A DNA stretch of 61,715 nucleotides from NCBI GenBank assembly GCA_000161775.1, contig GG704596.1, forward strand, positions 2,008,331-2,070,045, written 5' to 3'. This document shows, in pieces, positions 43,204-52,995 of this stretch. Source of the stretch: Ruegeria lacuscaerulensis ITI-1157. Lineage in GTDB: Bacteria; Pseudomonadota; Alphaproteobacteria; Rhodobacterales; Rhodobacteraceae. Every line of letters starts with the position of its first letter. Position 1 is the first letter of the stretch. A model generated the notes under the pieces. The model saw only the letters and a list, made by a program, of their open reading frames with translations, ran no database searches and was not told the DNA's origin. A program made the translations under genes and the position numbers.

Positions 43204-45093
43204 TTACTGGGCGTAACCGATTGATTTCAGGGCTTCGCGAACCTCGTCCAGAATGGCCGGATCGTCGATTGTGGCAGGCATCTTGTAGTCTTTGCCATCG
43301 GCGATCGCCACCATTGTACCGCGCAGGATCTTGCCCGACCGTGTCTTGGGCAGGCGGTCCACCACGACGGCTTTCTTGAAGGCGGCGACGGGACCGATCT
43401 TGTCGCGCACCATCTGCACGACCTCTTTCGCGATCTCGGCATGGTCACGGTTGCATCCGGCGTTCAGGCACAGGAAGCCGACCGGGGCCTGCCCCTTCAG
43501 ATCATCCGACACGCCGATGACCGCGCATTCGGCCACATCGGGATGGGCGGCCAGAACCTCCTCCATCGCGCCGGTGGACAGGCGGTGGCCGGCCACGTTG
43601 ATCACGTCATCGGTGCGGGCCATGATATACAGATACCCGTCCTCGTCGATCATCCCGGCATCGCCGGTTTCATAGTAGCCCGGGAAATGCTCGAGATAGG
43701 ATTTCCTGAACCGCTCCTCGGCATTCCACAGGGTCGGCAGCGTGCCCGGAGGCAGGGGCAGCTTGACCGCGATTGCGCCCAGCTCGCCCGGTTTCATCGG
43801 GTGGCCGCCTTCGTCCAGGATCTGCACGTCATAGCCGGGCATCGGCTTGGCGGGCGAGCCCAGCTTGATCGGCAGTTCCTCGATCCCCAGCGGGTTGCCG
43901 GCGATGGTCCAGCCGGTTTCGGTCTGCCACCAGTGGTCGACGACCGGAACCTTCAGCGCGTCCTGCGCCCAGGTGATCGTGTCCGGGTCGGCGCGTTCAC
44001 CGGCCAGGAACAGGGCCTTGAGGCATGACAGGTCGTATTTTGCCAGCATCTCGCCCTTGGGGTCCTCGCGCTTGACCGCGCGGATTGCCGTTGGGGCGGT
44101 GAAAAAGCTTTTGACCTTGTGCTCGGAAATCACCCGCCAGAAGGTGCCCGCATCGGGTGTGCCGACGGGTTTGCCCTCGAACACGATGGTGGTGTTGCCG
44201 TGGATCAGCGGGCCATAGCAGATGTAGGAATGCCCCACGACCCAGCCCACGTCCGAGGCCGCCCAGAACACGTCGCCGGGATCGACGTTGTAGATGTTCT
44301 TCATCGTCCAGTTCAGCGCCACAAGGTGCCCCGCCGTGGGCCGCACGACGCCTTTGGGCGCGCCCGTGGTGCCCGAGGTGTAAAGGATATAGGCCGGGTC
44401 ATTGCCTTCGACCGGGACGCATTCGGCCGGCTCAACGCCGTACTGGAATCCGTGCCAGTTGAAGTCGCGCCCCTCGACCAGCTTGGCCACTTCCTGTTCG
44501 CGCTGGAAGATCACGCAGAACTCGGGCTTGTGTTCTGCCATGTCGATGGCGCCGTCCAGCAGCGGCTTGTAATGCACCACGCGACCGGGCTCCAACCCGC
44601 AGGACGCCGCGATGATCGCCTTGGGTTTGGCGTCGTCGATCCGAACGGCCAGTTCGTTGCTGGCAAACCCGCCAAAGACCACCGAATGCACCGCGCCCAG
44701 CCGCGCGCAGGCCAGCATCGCCTCAAGAGCCTCTGGGATCATCGGCATGTAGATGATGACGCGGTCGCCCTTTTCGATGCCCTTGGCGCGCAGCGCGCCG
44801 GCCAGGGTGGCGACGCGATTGCGCAGCTCCATATACGAGATTTCGCGCTTGGTGTGGGTGATCGGGCTGTCATAGATGATGGCGGTTTGCTCGCCCCGGC
44901 CGTTTTCAACGTGGCGGTCCACTGCGTTCCAGCAAGTGTTCACCTTGGCATCACAGAACCATTCATAGAGAGGGGCGTTGTCGTCAAACAGGGCCTTGCT
45001 TGGCGGTTGGAACCAGTCGATCCCCTTGGCCGCGTCCATCCAGAAAGCCTCTGGGTCTTTTTGCCAGCTCTCGTAAACGTCCTGGTATGCCAT
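43204..45093 (-). CDS. prpE: Propionate--CoA ligase (propionyl-CoA synthetase)
   Basis: PrpE activates propionate to propionyl-CoA with ATP. The 629-residue enzyme has the ANL motifs YTSGTTGAPKG, WWQTETGW, YETGDAGMIDEDGY and the C-terminal lysine in KTRSGKILRG. Its N-terminal YQDVYESWQKDPEAFW and the WFCDAKVNTCWNAVDRHVE segment place it with PrpE more than with acetyl-CoA synthetase. The start MAYQDVYE is six bases after a GGAGGA-type site. TTGCAAA repeats upstream point to control by an ScfR-type regulator. Confidence 0.93.
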   Translation of the reverse strand: MAYQDVYESWQKDPEAFWMDAAKGIDWFQPPSKALFDDNAPLYEWFCDAKVNTCWNAVDRHVENGRGEQTAIIYDSPITHTKREISYMELRNRVATLAGALRAKGIEKGDRVIIYMPMIPEALEAMLACARLGAVHSVVFGGFASNELAVRIDDAKPKAIIAASCGLEPGRVVHYKPLLDGAIDMAEHKPEFCVIFQREQEVAKLVEGRDFNWHGFQYGVEPAECVPVEGNDPAYILYTSGTTGAPKGVVRPTAGHLVALNWTMKNIYNVDPGDVFWAASDVGWVVGHSYICYGPLIHGNTTIVFEGKPVGTPDAGTFWRVISEHKVKSFFTAPTAIRAVKREDPKGEMLAKYDLSCLKALFLAGERADPDTITWAQDALKVPVVDHWWQTETGWTIAGNPLGIEELPIKLGSPAKPMPGYDVQILDEGGHPMKPGELGAIAVKLPLPPGTLPTLWNAEERFRKSYLEHFPGYYETGDAGMIDEDGYLYIMARTDDVINVAGHRLSTGAMEEVLAAHPDVAECAVIGVSDDLKGQAPVGFLCLNAGCNRDHAEIAKEVVQMVRDKIGPVAAFKKAVVVDRLPKTRSGKILRGTMVAIADGKDYKMPATIDDPAILDEVREALKSIGYAQ

Positions 45094-45212
45094 GGGTCCT
45101 CCTCCCAAAAATTGCTCGCATTGTGTTAGGCGCGGACGGCTGACCGAGCAAGCGGCGCGCGTGACGGCGCGTCAGTTTATCGCGAAATATTTGCAGAACT
45201 GCCCCGTTTGTC

Positions 45213-45286
45213 TTGCAAAGTTTTGCAAATGAACCTTGTTTTCGCGCCTGGGCGGGAAATTTTCGCAGAACTTGCAAATTTGCGAA
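45213..45286. promoter_or_regulatory. TTGCAAA sites upstream of prpE (ScfR/PccR-type)
   Basis: TTGCAAA occurs at 45213-45219 and 45223-45229, ten bases apart, and TTGCAAATTTGCGAA at 45272-45286 forms an inverted pair. Further half-matches (TTGCAGAA near 45191, TTCGCAGAA at 45262) flank them. The core matches the TTTGCAAA-type motif reported for PccR of Rhodobacter and RamB of Corynebacterium. The sites lie 120-195 bases upstream of the prpE start. Confidence 0.6.
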
Positions 45287-45321
45287 GCGTCTGGTGCAAA
45301 AGTGGCTTTGCCAGATTCGGA

Positions 45322-45711
45322 TCAGGTCGCCGTTCCGGCATATCGGGGCAGACCGTCTTGGATATTCAGCCAATGCAGATGCTCGGCGTGAAAAACGTGA
45401 AACCGGGGCGCGGCATCCTCGGGGTTGTCCAACGTGGCGGTATAGAGGTGAATGTTCACCCGGTCGCGGGCATTGCGGTATGCCATCGGCGTGCCGCAGG
45501 TCCCGCAGAACAGGCGTTCGACATCCTTAGACGAGTTGTACACGTGCGGCGCATCCCCCGACCACGTCACCGAACCATGGGGCAGCCCGATGAACGCGGT
45601 GACCGGGGCGGCGCAGTTGCGCCTGCAATCCGCGCAGTGGCAGTAACAGCTCCAGGCGATCTCGGCATCGCTGGCCCATCGCACGGCGCCGCAGTGGCAG
45701 TGACCTTTCAT
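45322..45711 (-). CDS. GFA family (glutathione-dependent formaldehyde-activating) protein
   Basis: A 129-residue zinc protein with the GFA/CENP-V layout: CHCGAVRW near the start, CYCHCADCRR, then FCGTCGTPMAYR. These cysteine pairs bind two zinc ions. Most members have no proven substrate; the founding one speeds up the reaction of formaldehyde with glutathione. The start MKGHCHCGA is chosen over an extension into the maeB end region. It is downstream of maeB in the same direction. Confidence 0.88.
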   Translation of the reverse strand: MKGHCHCGAVRWASDAEIAWSCYCHCADCRRNCAAPVTAFIGLPHGSVTWSGDAPHVYNSSKDVERLFCGTCGTPMAYRNARDRVNIHLYTATLDNPEDAAPRFHVFHAEHLHWLNIQDGLPRYAGTAT

Positions 45712-45757
45712 GACGACCTCCCTCCGCAGGGCGGCCAGACCGGTCGCGCCTCCCGGT

Positions 45758-48031
45758 TCAACCGTAATGCGCGACAGGCGTTCCGGCAATTGCCGCCATG
45801 TTCAGCAGGCCGCGCGCGGTGATCGAGGGTGTCACGATATGCGCCTTGTTGCCCATGCCCATCAGGATGGGGCCGACCTCGATGCCGTCGGCCTTCACCT
45901 TCAGAATGTTGCGCACACCGCTGGCGGCGTCCGCATGGGCAAAGATCAGCACGTTGGCGGCCCCCTCGAGGCGCGAGTTGGGGAAAATCCTCTCGCGCAG
46001 TTCGGGGTCCAGGGCCACGTCCAGGTTCATTTCGCCTTCATAGATGAAATCGCGGGGCTGACTGTCCAATATCGCGATCGCTTCGCGCAGGCGCTTGCCC
46101 GAACCCTCGGCCTGGTTCCCGAATTGCGATTGCGAGCAGAAGGCGATCTTGGGTTCGATCCCGAACCGCCGCACATGCCGCGCCGCGCCGATCGAGATCT
46201 CGGCCAATTCCGCCGGAGAAGGCAGTTGATGCACATGGGTATCGGCGATGAACAGAGGCCCGTCTTCCAGGATCATCAGCGACAGCGCACCATGCGGGCG
46301 CAGGTCGCCGTCGCCCAGAACCTGTTCGACATAGTTCAGATGCCAGCGATACTCGCCAAAGGTGCCGCAGATCAGGCTGTCGGCCTCGCCGCGATGCACC
46401 ATGATGGCGCCGATTGCGGTGGTGTTGGTGCGCATGATCGCCTTGGCCAGGTCGGGCGTCACGCCGCGGCGCTGCATGATCTGGTGGTACGAGTTCCAGT
46501 AGTCATAGTACCGCGGGTCATTTTCGGGGTTCACGATCTGTAAATCCTGACCGGGACGGACCGACAGCCCCAGTTTTTCGCAGCGGGCCTCGATCACCTC
46601 GGGGCGGCCGATCAGGATCGGCGTTTCCGTGGTCTCTTCCAGAATGGCCTGGGCGGCGCGCAGCACGCGTTCGTCCTCGCCCTCGGCGAAGACGATGCGG
46701 CGCGAGGCGGCCTTGGCGGCCTCGAACACCGGTCGCATCAGAAGGGCCGATTTGAACACGGTCTGGTTCAAGCGCTCCTTGTAGGCATCGAGGTCTGCGA
46801 TCGGGCGCCTGGCCACGCCGCTTTCCATCGCGGCGCGGGCCACGGCCGAGGACACCACGCCCACCAGCCGTGGGTCGAACGGTTTCGGGATCAGGTAGTC
46901 GGGGCCGAAGGTCAGTTGCTCGCCCTTGTAGGCGGCTGCGGCCTCGGCGCTGGTGGTGGCGCGGGCCATCTCGGCGATGCCTTCGACGCAGGCGATCTGC
47001 ATGGCATCGTTGATCTCGGTCGCGCCCACATCCAGCGCACCGCGGAAGATGAACGGGAAACACAGGACGTTGTTCACCTGGTTCGGGAAGTCGCTGCGCC
47101 CGGTGGCGATGATGGCGTCTGGGGCCACTTCGCGCGCGGCATCGGGCAGGATCTCCGGGGTCGGGTTCGCCAGCGCAAAGATGATCGGCTGTTTGGCCAT
47201 GCGCGCGACCATCTCGGGCTTGAGCACGTTCGGCCCGCTGAGGCCCAGGAACAGGTCGGCCCCGTCGATCACCTGATCCAGCGTGCGCAGGTCGGTTTTC
47301 TGGGCGAATTGGTCCTTGTGCGGGTTCATGTCTTCGGCCCGGCCTTCATAGACCAGCCCGTGAATGTCGCACAGCCAGATGTTCTCGCGCTTGACGCCCA
47401 GCTTGACCAGCATGTTCAGGCAGGCGATTCCCGCCGCACCGCCGCCGGTGGACACGACCTTGATGTCCTCGAACTGCTTGCCGGCCACGTGCAGCGCGTT
47501 GCGCGCAGCGGCCCCCACCACGATGGCGGTGCCGTGCTGGTCGTCGTGGAAGACGGGAATGTTCATCCTCTCACGGCACAGTTTTTCGACGACAAAGCAG
47601 TCGGGCGCCTTGATGTCTTCGAGGTTGATCGCGCCGAATGTGGGCTCCAGTGCGCAGACGATATCGGCCAGCTTCTCGGGGTCGGGTTCGTTCAGCTCGA
47701 TGTCGAAACAGTCGATGCCGGCGAATTTCTTGAACAGGACGGCCTTGCCCTCCATCACCGGCTTGGAGGCCAGCGCGCCGATATTGCCCAGCCCCAGCAC
47801 CGCGGTGCCATTCGAAACCACCGCCACCAGATTGCCGCGCGCGGTATACATCTCGGCGGTCGCCGGGTCGTTTTTGATCTCCAGGCTGGCCTCGGCCACG
47901 CCGGGCGAATAGGCGCGCGCAAGGTCGCGCCCGTTGGCCATGGGTTTGGTCGCCTTGATCTCCAGTTTCCCAGGCTTCGGATGCGCGTGGTAGTCAAGCG
48001 CGGCCTGGCGCAGGCTGGGTGTGTCGGACAT
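45758..48031 (-). CDS. maeB: NADP-dependent malic enzyme with phosphotransacetylase-like domain
   Basis: A 757-residue two-domain enzyme. Residues 1 to about 430 are the malic enzyme (YSPGVAEASLEI, VVSNGTAVLGLGNIGALASKPVMEGK, the NADP loop STGGGAAGIACL). Residues about 435-757 form a phosphotransacetylase-like domain that in MaeB is regulatory and binds acetyl-CoA. It makes pyruvate, CO2 and NADPH from malate, and links the TCA cycle to gluconeogenic or acetate metabolism, in keeping with prpE nearby. Confidence 0.95.
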   Translation of the reverse strand: MSDTPSLRQAALDYHAHPKPGKLEIKATKPMANGRDLARAYSPGVAEASLEIKNDPATAEMYTARGNLVAVVSNGTAVLGLGNIGALASKPVMEGKAVLFKKFAGIDCFDIELNEPDPEKLADIVCALEPTFGAINLEDIKAPDCFVVEKLCRERMNIPVFHDDQHGTAIVVGAAARNALHVAGKQFEDIKVVSTGGGAAGIACLNMLVKLGVKRENIWLCDIHGLVYEGRAEDMNPHKDQFAQKTDLRTLDQVIDGADLFLGLSGPNVLKPEMVARMAKQPIIFALANPTPEILPDAAREVAPDAIIATGRSDFPNQVNNVLCFPFIFRGALDVGATEINDAMQIACVEGIAEMARATTSAEAAAAYKGEQLTFGPDYLIPKPFDPRLVGVVSSAVARAAMESGVARRPIADLDAYKERLNQTVFKSALLMRPVFEAAKAASRRIVFAEGEDERVLRAAQAILEETTETPILIGRPEVIEARCEKLGLSVRPGQDLQIVNPENDPRYYDYWNSYHQIMQRRGVTPDLAKAIMRTNTTAIGAIMVHRGEADSLICGTFGEYRWHLNYVEQVLGDGDLRPHGALSLMILEDGPLFIADTHVHQLPSPAELAEISIGAARHVRRFGIEPKIAFCSQSQFGNQAEGSGKRLREAIAILDSQPRDFIYEGEMNLDVALDPELRERIFPNSRLEGAANVLIFAHADAASGVRNILKVKADGIEVGPILMGMGNKAHIVTPSITARGLLNMAAIAGTPVAHYG

Positions 48032-48213
48032 GAGCGATTCAGCTCCCGTTTCTGATTTTTGTTCAGGGTTAAACTATTTTTCTGGCGTTGACCACGCGGC
48101 GTTGGTTTTCCGATTGGCTGTGCCCGAACGGAGAATTTATTTGCATTCCTCAGGAAAAATGTGATGAACAGGCTTCCTTTGAACCGCCTCCACCACTTCG
48201 GGCAGTTGCGCAA

Positions 48214-48921
48214 ATGACTCTCAAGACTCTCCTCACCGTCTCTGGCGCTCGGACTTGGATGCCGCACGAACATGCGGGGAATGGCCGATTGATTCTCTGG
48301 GCGTGGGCGCTTGTGTCGCTCGTGCTGGTTGGATTGTGCATTCTGTTTCCCAGCCGGATCGCCCCCCATGCGCAGGAAGGGGGCGTTATCGAGACGGTCG
48401 CGGCATTGACGTTGATTTGCGCCGGGATTGCAGCTTTCGCCGGGTTCAAAGGGTTTGCGCGTCTGTACATTCCGTTGGGCTGCTTTCTTCTGGCTGAACG
48501 GGAACTGGATTCCGACACTTTTGATGAAAACGGCCTGATCCATGGTTTGCTGACGATGATCGACGCTGTTCTGGATCAGACAGCGGTGCGACTGTGTATA
48601 CTGCTGATCTTGCTCTGCGGGGTGGCATGGCACGGTGGTGCGGCGGCTTGGCAGGCGTGGAAACGGCGTTCGGTTGCGTTCAGGCTTTTTCTTGTCGCAG
48701 GCAGCATGGCTGCCGTCGCACAGGGTTTCGAGGAATTGGTCGAATTTCGTTCCGCCGGTCTGGCCCGCGAGTATTACGTCCGGCTGTTCATCGTCGAAGA
48801 GATGCTTGAGATGTTGTTTTCGGTTGGCCTTTTCATCGCGGTTTTGATGGGATGGCGTGAGACCAACAGAAGGTATTTCGCCCATGACACAGCCGCCGAA
48901 CCGGCCAGAGATCCAAGCTGA
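48214..48921 (+). CDS. Hypothetical multi-spanning membrane protein
   Basis: A 235-residue protein with about six membrane helices, for example LILWAWALVSLVLVGLCILF, IETVAALTLICAGIAAFAGF and LEMLFSVGLFIAVLMGW. No family is recognised. The start is uncertain: MTLKTLLTV at 48214 is taken, but ATG 48258 or the longer frame from 48088 is open. Its end overlaps the next gene start by 38 bases, which suggests a shared message. Confidence 0.65.
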   Translation: MTLKTLLTVSGARTWMPHEHAGNGRLILWAWALVSLVLVGLCILFPSRIAPHAQEGGVIETVAALTLICAGIAAFAGFKGFARLYIPLGCFLLAERELDSDTFDENGLIHGLLTMIDAVLDQTAVRLCILLILLCGVAWHGGAAAWQAWKRRSVAFRLFLVAGSMAAVAQGFEELVEFRSAGLAREYYVRLFIVEEMLEMLFSVGLFIAVLMGWRETNRRYFAHDTAAEPARDPS

Positions 48922-49987
48922 GTTTCGCCTTCCGACTCAGGAACTGCGAGACGACATCCCGTTCTACACCAAGGTTCTGGGCATGCGGATGGACATGATC
49001 TATCCGGCGGATGACCCGCGGGTCGCGGTGTTTTCCGGGCATGGCCTGCGCCTGCGGGTGGAAAAGGACGCGCCCGAGGCGCCGGGCACCTTGCGCATCC
49101 TCACCGATGATCCGGACGGGTTTGCCGGCGGTCAGCGCAGCCTGGTCGCCCCGAACGGCACCCGCATCGAGATCGAAGAGCGCAACCCGCCCCTGGTGAT
49201 GCCCGAGACGGTTCATTCCTTCGTCGTCCGCAGACTAAAGGATCAAGCGCCCTGGATCATCGGGCGCGCAGGCATGCATTACCGCGACCTGGTGCCGGAC
49301 CGGCTGGGCGGATCGATCATCGCCAGCCATATCCGCATTCCCGACGGCGGCCCGGTCCCGGACATGGTGCATTTTCACAAGGTCGGGTTCCAACTGATCT
49401 TCTGCATCCACGGCTGGGTGGATGTGGTCTATGAGGATCAGGGCGACAAGATGCGCCTGACCGCTGGCGACTGTTTCATCCAGCCGCCCGAAATCCGGCA
49501 CCGCGTGCTCGAGGCGTCGGACAACGTTCAGGTGATCGAAATCGGCGTTCCGGCCGAGCATGTCACCGAGATCGACCACGAAATGCAGCTGCCAACGCCG
49601 CATTACCGCCCCGAGCGCGAATGGCAGGGCCAACGGTTCGTCCACAACCGGGCCGAAGGGGCAGAGTGGCAGCCGTTCCGTCTGCCGGGTTATCAATGCC
49701 GCGACACGACGATTGCGGAAAACACCAAGGGCGTGGCGGGCGTTCAGGTGGTGCGCCGGGGACAGGGCGACCCGGTCTGGGCCAGCCATGATGCCGATAT
49801 CCACTTTACCTTCGTGATGAATGGGGCTGTCACCCTGGAAGGTGAAGGCCGCGACCCCTATCGCCTGGAGCAGGGCGATGCCTTTGTCATCCCACCCGGA
49901 ATGCGGACGCGGCTGGCCGACCCCAGCGACGATGTCGAACTGCTCGAGGTCACGCTGCCGGGGTTTTTCACGACCGATCTGGGCTGA
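48884..49987 (+). CDS. VOC-cupin fusion protein
   Basis: A 367-residue protein. Residues about 8-105 resemble a glyoxalase/VOC half-domain (LRDDIPFYTKVLGMRMDMIYPADDPRVAVFSG). Two cupin domains follow (about 150-225 with HFHKVGFQLIFCIHGWVDVVYEDQG and DCFIQPPEIRHRVLE; about 290-365 with DIHFTFVMNGAVTLEGEG and DAFVIPPGMRTRLAD). The histidines of the first cupin could hold a metal, the second looks degenerate. Function is unknown; a small-molecule dioxygenase or epimerase role is possible. Confidence 0.78.
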   Translation: MTQPPNRPEIQAEFRLPTQELRDDIPFYTKVLGMRMDMIYPADDPRVAVFSGHGLRLRVEKDAPEAPGTLRILTDDPDGFAGGQRSLVAPNGTRIEIEERNPPLVMPETVHSFVVRRLKDQAPWIIGRAGMHYRDLVPDRLGGSIIASHIRIPDGGPVPDMVHFHKVGFQLIFCIHGWVDVVYEDQGDKMRLTAGDCFIQPPEIRHRVLEASDNVQVIEIGVPAEHVTEIDHEMQLPTPHYRPEREWQGQRFVHNRAEGAEWQPFRLPGYQCRDTTIAENTKGVAGVQVVRRGQGDPVWASHDADIHFTFVMNGAVTLEGEGRDPYRLEQGDAFVIPPGMRTRLADPSDDVELLEVTLPGFFTTDLG

Positions 49988-50085
49988 CGCCCGGACATTC
50001 GGGTGCAGAGGGGGCTTCAATTCCCCCGCGGATTTCCAGTAGGGTATGGCATTCTGACCAGATGATCAAAAATCGGGGAATCGCC

Positions 50086-50469
50086 ATGTCGTTGAAAGAA
50101 GCAGCCCTCAAGGTGCGTGAAAACGCCTATGCGCCCTATTCGAATTTCAAGGTGGGTGCCGCGGTCCGCACCCCGTCGGGCGCAGTGTTCGCGGGCTGCA
50201 ACGTGGAAAACGTGGCCTATCCCGAAGGCACCTGCGCCGAGGCCGGGGCGATCGCCGCGATGGTCGCCGCCGGAGAAAACAAGCTGGCCGAGGTCTATGT
50301 GGTGGCCTCCAGCCCGCAACCGGTGCCACCCTGCGGCGGATGCCGGCAGAAACTGGCCGAGTTCGGGGACAAGGACGTGGTGGTCACCATGGCGACGGTG
50401 GACGGGATTGAGACCCGCACGACCATCGGCGAGCTGCTGCCCGGCGCCTTCGACGCCTCGTTCATGTAA
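50086..50469 (+). CDS. cdd: Cytidine deaminase
   Basis: Cdd deaminates cytidine and deoxycytidine to the uridines in pyrimidine salvage. The 127-residue protein is of the tetrameric type: zinc ligands C50, C83 and C86, and proton shuttle E52 (GTCAEAG and PPCGGCRQ). The usual CAER is CAEA here. The start MSLKEAALK is preceded by GGGGAA; a further ATG at 50062 is open. It begins the salvage operon with deoA 11 bases downstream. Confidence 0.93.
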   Translation: MSLKEAALKVRENAYAPYSNFKVGAAVRTPSGAVFAGCNVENVAYPEGTCAEAGAIAAMVAAGENKLAEVYVVASSPQPVPPCGGCRQKLAEFGDKDVVVTMATVDGIETRTTIGELLPGAFDASFM

Positions 50470-50480
50470 CGGCCGCGCCC

Positions 50481-51788
50481 ATGGACGCCCGTTCGATCAT
50501 CGCGAAACTGCGCCGCCGCGAGGTGCCGGATGCCGGCGAGCTGGCGTGGTTCGCCCAAGGTTTGGCCGATGGAAGCGTCAGCGACGCCCAGGCCGGAGCC
50601 TTTGCCATGGCCGTCTGCATGGGCGGGCTGGGTCCAGAGGGCCGCGCCGCGCTGACGCTGGCCATGCGCGACAGCGGCGAGGTTCTGACCTGGGATCTGG
50701 ACGGTCCGGTGATCGACAAGCATTCGACCGGTGGGGTGGGGGATTGCGTCAGCCTCGTTCTGGCCCCGGCGCTGGCGGAATGCGGGGCCTATGTGCCGAT
50801 GATCTCGGGGCGCGGCCTGGGCCATACCGGCGGGACGCTCGACAAGCTCGAGGCGATCCCCGGCGTGTCGACCCAGATCAGCCAGGACCGGCTGGCCCAG
50901 ATTTTGGCCGAGACCGGCGCCGCAATCGTTGGCGCAACGGCACAGATCGCCCCGGCGGACAAGCGGCTCTATGCGATCCGCGACGTGACCGCCACGGTCG
51001 AAAGCCTCGATCTGATCACCGCCTCGATCCTGTCCAAGAAACTGGCGGCCAGCCCGGATGCTCTGGTGCTGGACGTCAAAGTGGGCAGCGGAGCCTTCAT
51101 GAAAACGCTGGACGAGGCGCGCAAGCTGGCGCAGGCCCTGACGGAAACGGCCAATACGGCCGGGTGCCGGACCTCGGCCCTGATCACCGACATGAATCAG
51201 CCGCTGGCGCCCGCCTTGGGCAACGCCTTGGAAATCGCCGAAGCGATGAAAGTGCTGACCGGTGGGCAGCCCTCGCCCCTGGCCGAGATTTCGGCCGAGC
51301 TGGGCGGTGTTTTGCTGTCTGACGCAGGTGTGGTCGGCGACGCGCAGGCCGGGCGGGACATGATCGCCGAGGTGATCCGCGATGGCCGCGCGGCCGAGAG
51401 GTTCGGCCGGATGATGGCCGCGGTGGGCGGACCGCTGGGGCTGGTCGAGGACTGGGCGCGCTATCTGCCCGAGGCCAGCGTGATCCTTGAGGTCACGGCG
51501 CAGGACGAAGGCTATGTCTCCGCGATGGACGGCGAGGCGCTGGGCCTTGCCGTCGTGGCGCTGGGCGGTGGCCGGCAGGTGGAAAGCGACGTGATCGACC
51601 CGGCGGTGGGCCTGTCGGGGCTGGTGCGGCTGGGCGACAAGGTCTCGGCCGGAACGCCGCTGGCCGTGGTTCATGCCGCGCGCGAGGACGCCGCGCAGCG
51701 GGCCGCGCAAGCCGTGCGTGCCGCGATCACCATCGGCCCGGCGCCCGTTCCGGTGCCGGAGCTGGTACAGGAAAGGATCCTCGCATGA
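50481..51788 (+). CDS. deoA: Thymidine phosphorylase
   Basis: DeoA splits thymidine and deoxyuridine with phosphate into the base and deoxyribose-1-phosphate. The 435-residue protein shows the signature [10 protein letters not shown], the [18 protein letters not shown] loop and [17 protein letters not shown]. Its stop overlaps the deoB start by four bases. The product deoxyribose-1-phosphate is the substrate of DeoB. Confidence 0.96.
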   Translation: MDARSIIAKLRRREVPDAGELAWFAQGLADGSVSDAQAGAFAMAVCMGGLGPEGRAALTLAMRDSGEVLTWDLDGPVIDKHSTGGVGDCVSLVLAPALAECGAYVPMISGRGLGHTGGTLDKLEAIPGVSTQISQDRLAQILAETGAAIVGATAQIAPADKRLYAIRDVTATVESLDLITASILSKKLAASPDALVLDVKVGSGAFMKTLDEARKLAQALTETANTAGCRTSALITDMNQPLAPALGNALEIAEAMKVLTGGQPSPLAEISAELGGVLLSDAGVVGDAQAGRDMIAEVIRDGRAAERFGRMMAAVGGPLGLVEDWARYLPEASVILEVTAQDEGYVSAMDGEALGLAVVALGGGRQVESDVIDPAVGLSGLVRLGDKVSAGTPLAVVHAAREDAAQRAAQAVRAAITIGPAPVPVPELVQERILA

Positions 51789-52995
51789 GCCGCGCGTTTC
51801 TTGTGGTGATGGATTCGGTGGGTATCGGCGGTGCGCCGGATGCAGACCGGTTTTTCAACGGCGAGGTGCCGGACACGGGCGCCAATACGGTTGCCCATAT
51901 CGCGCAGGCCTGCGCTGCAGGGCGGGCCGAGGATGGCCGGTCCGGGCCGCTGCACCTGCCCAACCTCGACGCGCTGGGGCTGGGGGCGGCGGTGCGGCTG
52001 GCCTCGGGCGCGGATGTGCCGGGATTGGAGGCCGAGCCGACCGGTCTGTGGGGCTGCGCGCGCGAGCATTCGCCGGGCAAGGACACACCTTCGGGCCATT
52101 GGGAGCTGGCCGGTCTGCCGGTGCCGTGGGACTGGCACTATTTCCCCGACACGGTCCCCGCCTTCCCTGATGATGTGACCCGCGCCGCCGCGCAGGCCGC
52201 AGTACCGAGGGCATTTTGGGCAATTGCCACGCCTCGGGCACCACGATCATCGCCGAACTGGGTGCTGAACATATGCGCACCGGTTGGCCGATCTGCTATA
52301 CCTCGGCCGACAGCGTGTTCCAGATTGCCGCGCACGAGGAGACGTTCGGGTTGGAGCGCCTGTACCAGATGTGCCGGACCCTCGCCCCGATGCTGCACGA
52401 GATGAAGGTGGGCCGGGTGATCGCGCGCCCCTTCGTGGGCTCGCCCGAACAGGGGTTTGTCCGCACCACCAACCGCAAGGATTTCGCCATCACGCCGCCT
52501 GCGCCGGTGCTGACCAACTGGGCGCAGGATGCCGGACGCCGCGTGCATGGCGTGGGCAAGATCGGCGACATCTTCTCGATGCAGGGGATCGACACGCTGG
52601 ACAAGGGCTCGGACGCCGAGTTGATGGTTCACCTGTCGCGCCTTGTGGACAGCGCCGAGGACGGCAGCCTGACATTCGCCAACTTCGTCGAGTTTGACAG
52701 CCAGTACGGCCACCGGCGCGACATCTCGGGCTATGCCCGCGCGCTCGAGTGGTTCGACGCCGAGATCGGGCGTATCCTGCCCCGGCTGCGCCCGGGCGAC
52801 CTGTTTGTGCTGACCGCCGATCACGGCAACGACCCCAGCTGGGTCGGCACCGACCACACCCGCGAGCAGGTGCCGGTGCTGATCGCCGGCCTGGGGGCCG
52901 GACAGATCGGGCAGGTCAATTTCGCAGACGTGGCCGCCAGCATCGCAGATCAACTGAAAATTCCGGCGCAAGGGCCGGGAAGGACCTTTCTATGA
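51785..52995 (+). pseudogene. deoB: Phosphopentomutase, interrupted by a frameshift
   Basis: DeoB converts (deoxy)ribose-1-phosphate into the 5-phosphate. The N-terminal part ([31 protein letters not shown]) is read from 51785 and the C-terminal part ([15 protein letters not shown] to TADHGNDPSW and the end) from the +1 frame. The frame changes at about 52201-52203, where GCAGTACC appears in place of the expected GCAGGTACC, a loss of one G. Restoring it gives a normal protein of about 403 residues. Both metal-binding ends are otherwise intact, so this is either a recent inactivation or a sequencing error. Confidence 0.9.

Noticed and set aside
52190..52215. Programmed frameshift in deoB
   Set aside because: No slippery heptamer or downstream structure stands out and DeoB is not known to use recoding; a plain deletion is simpler.
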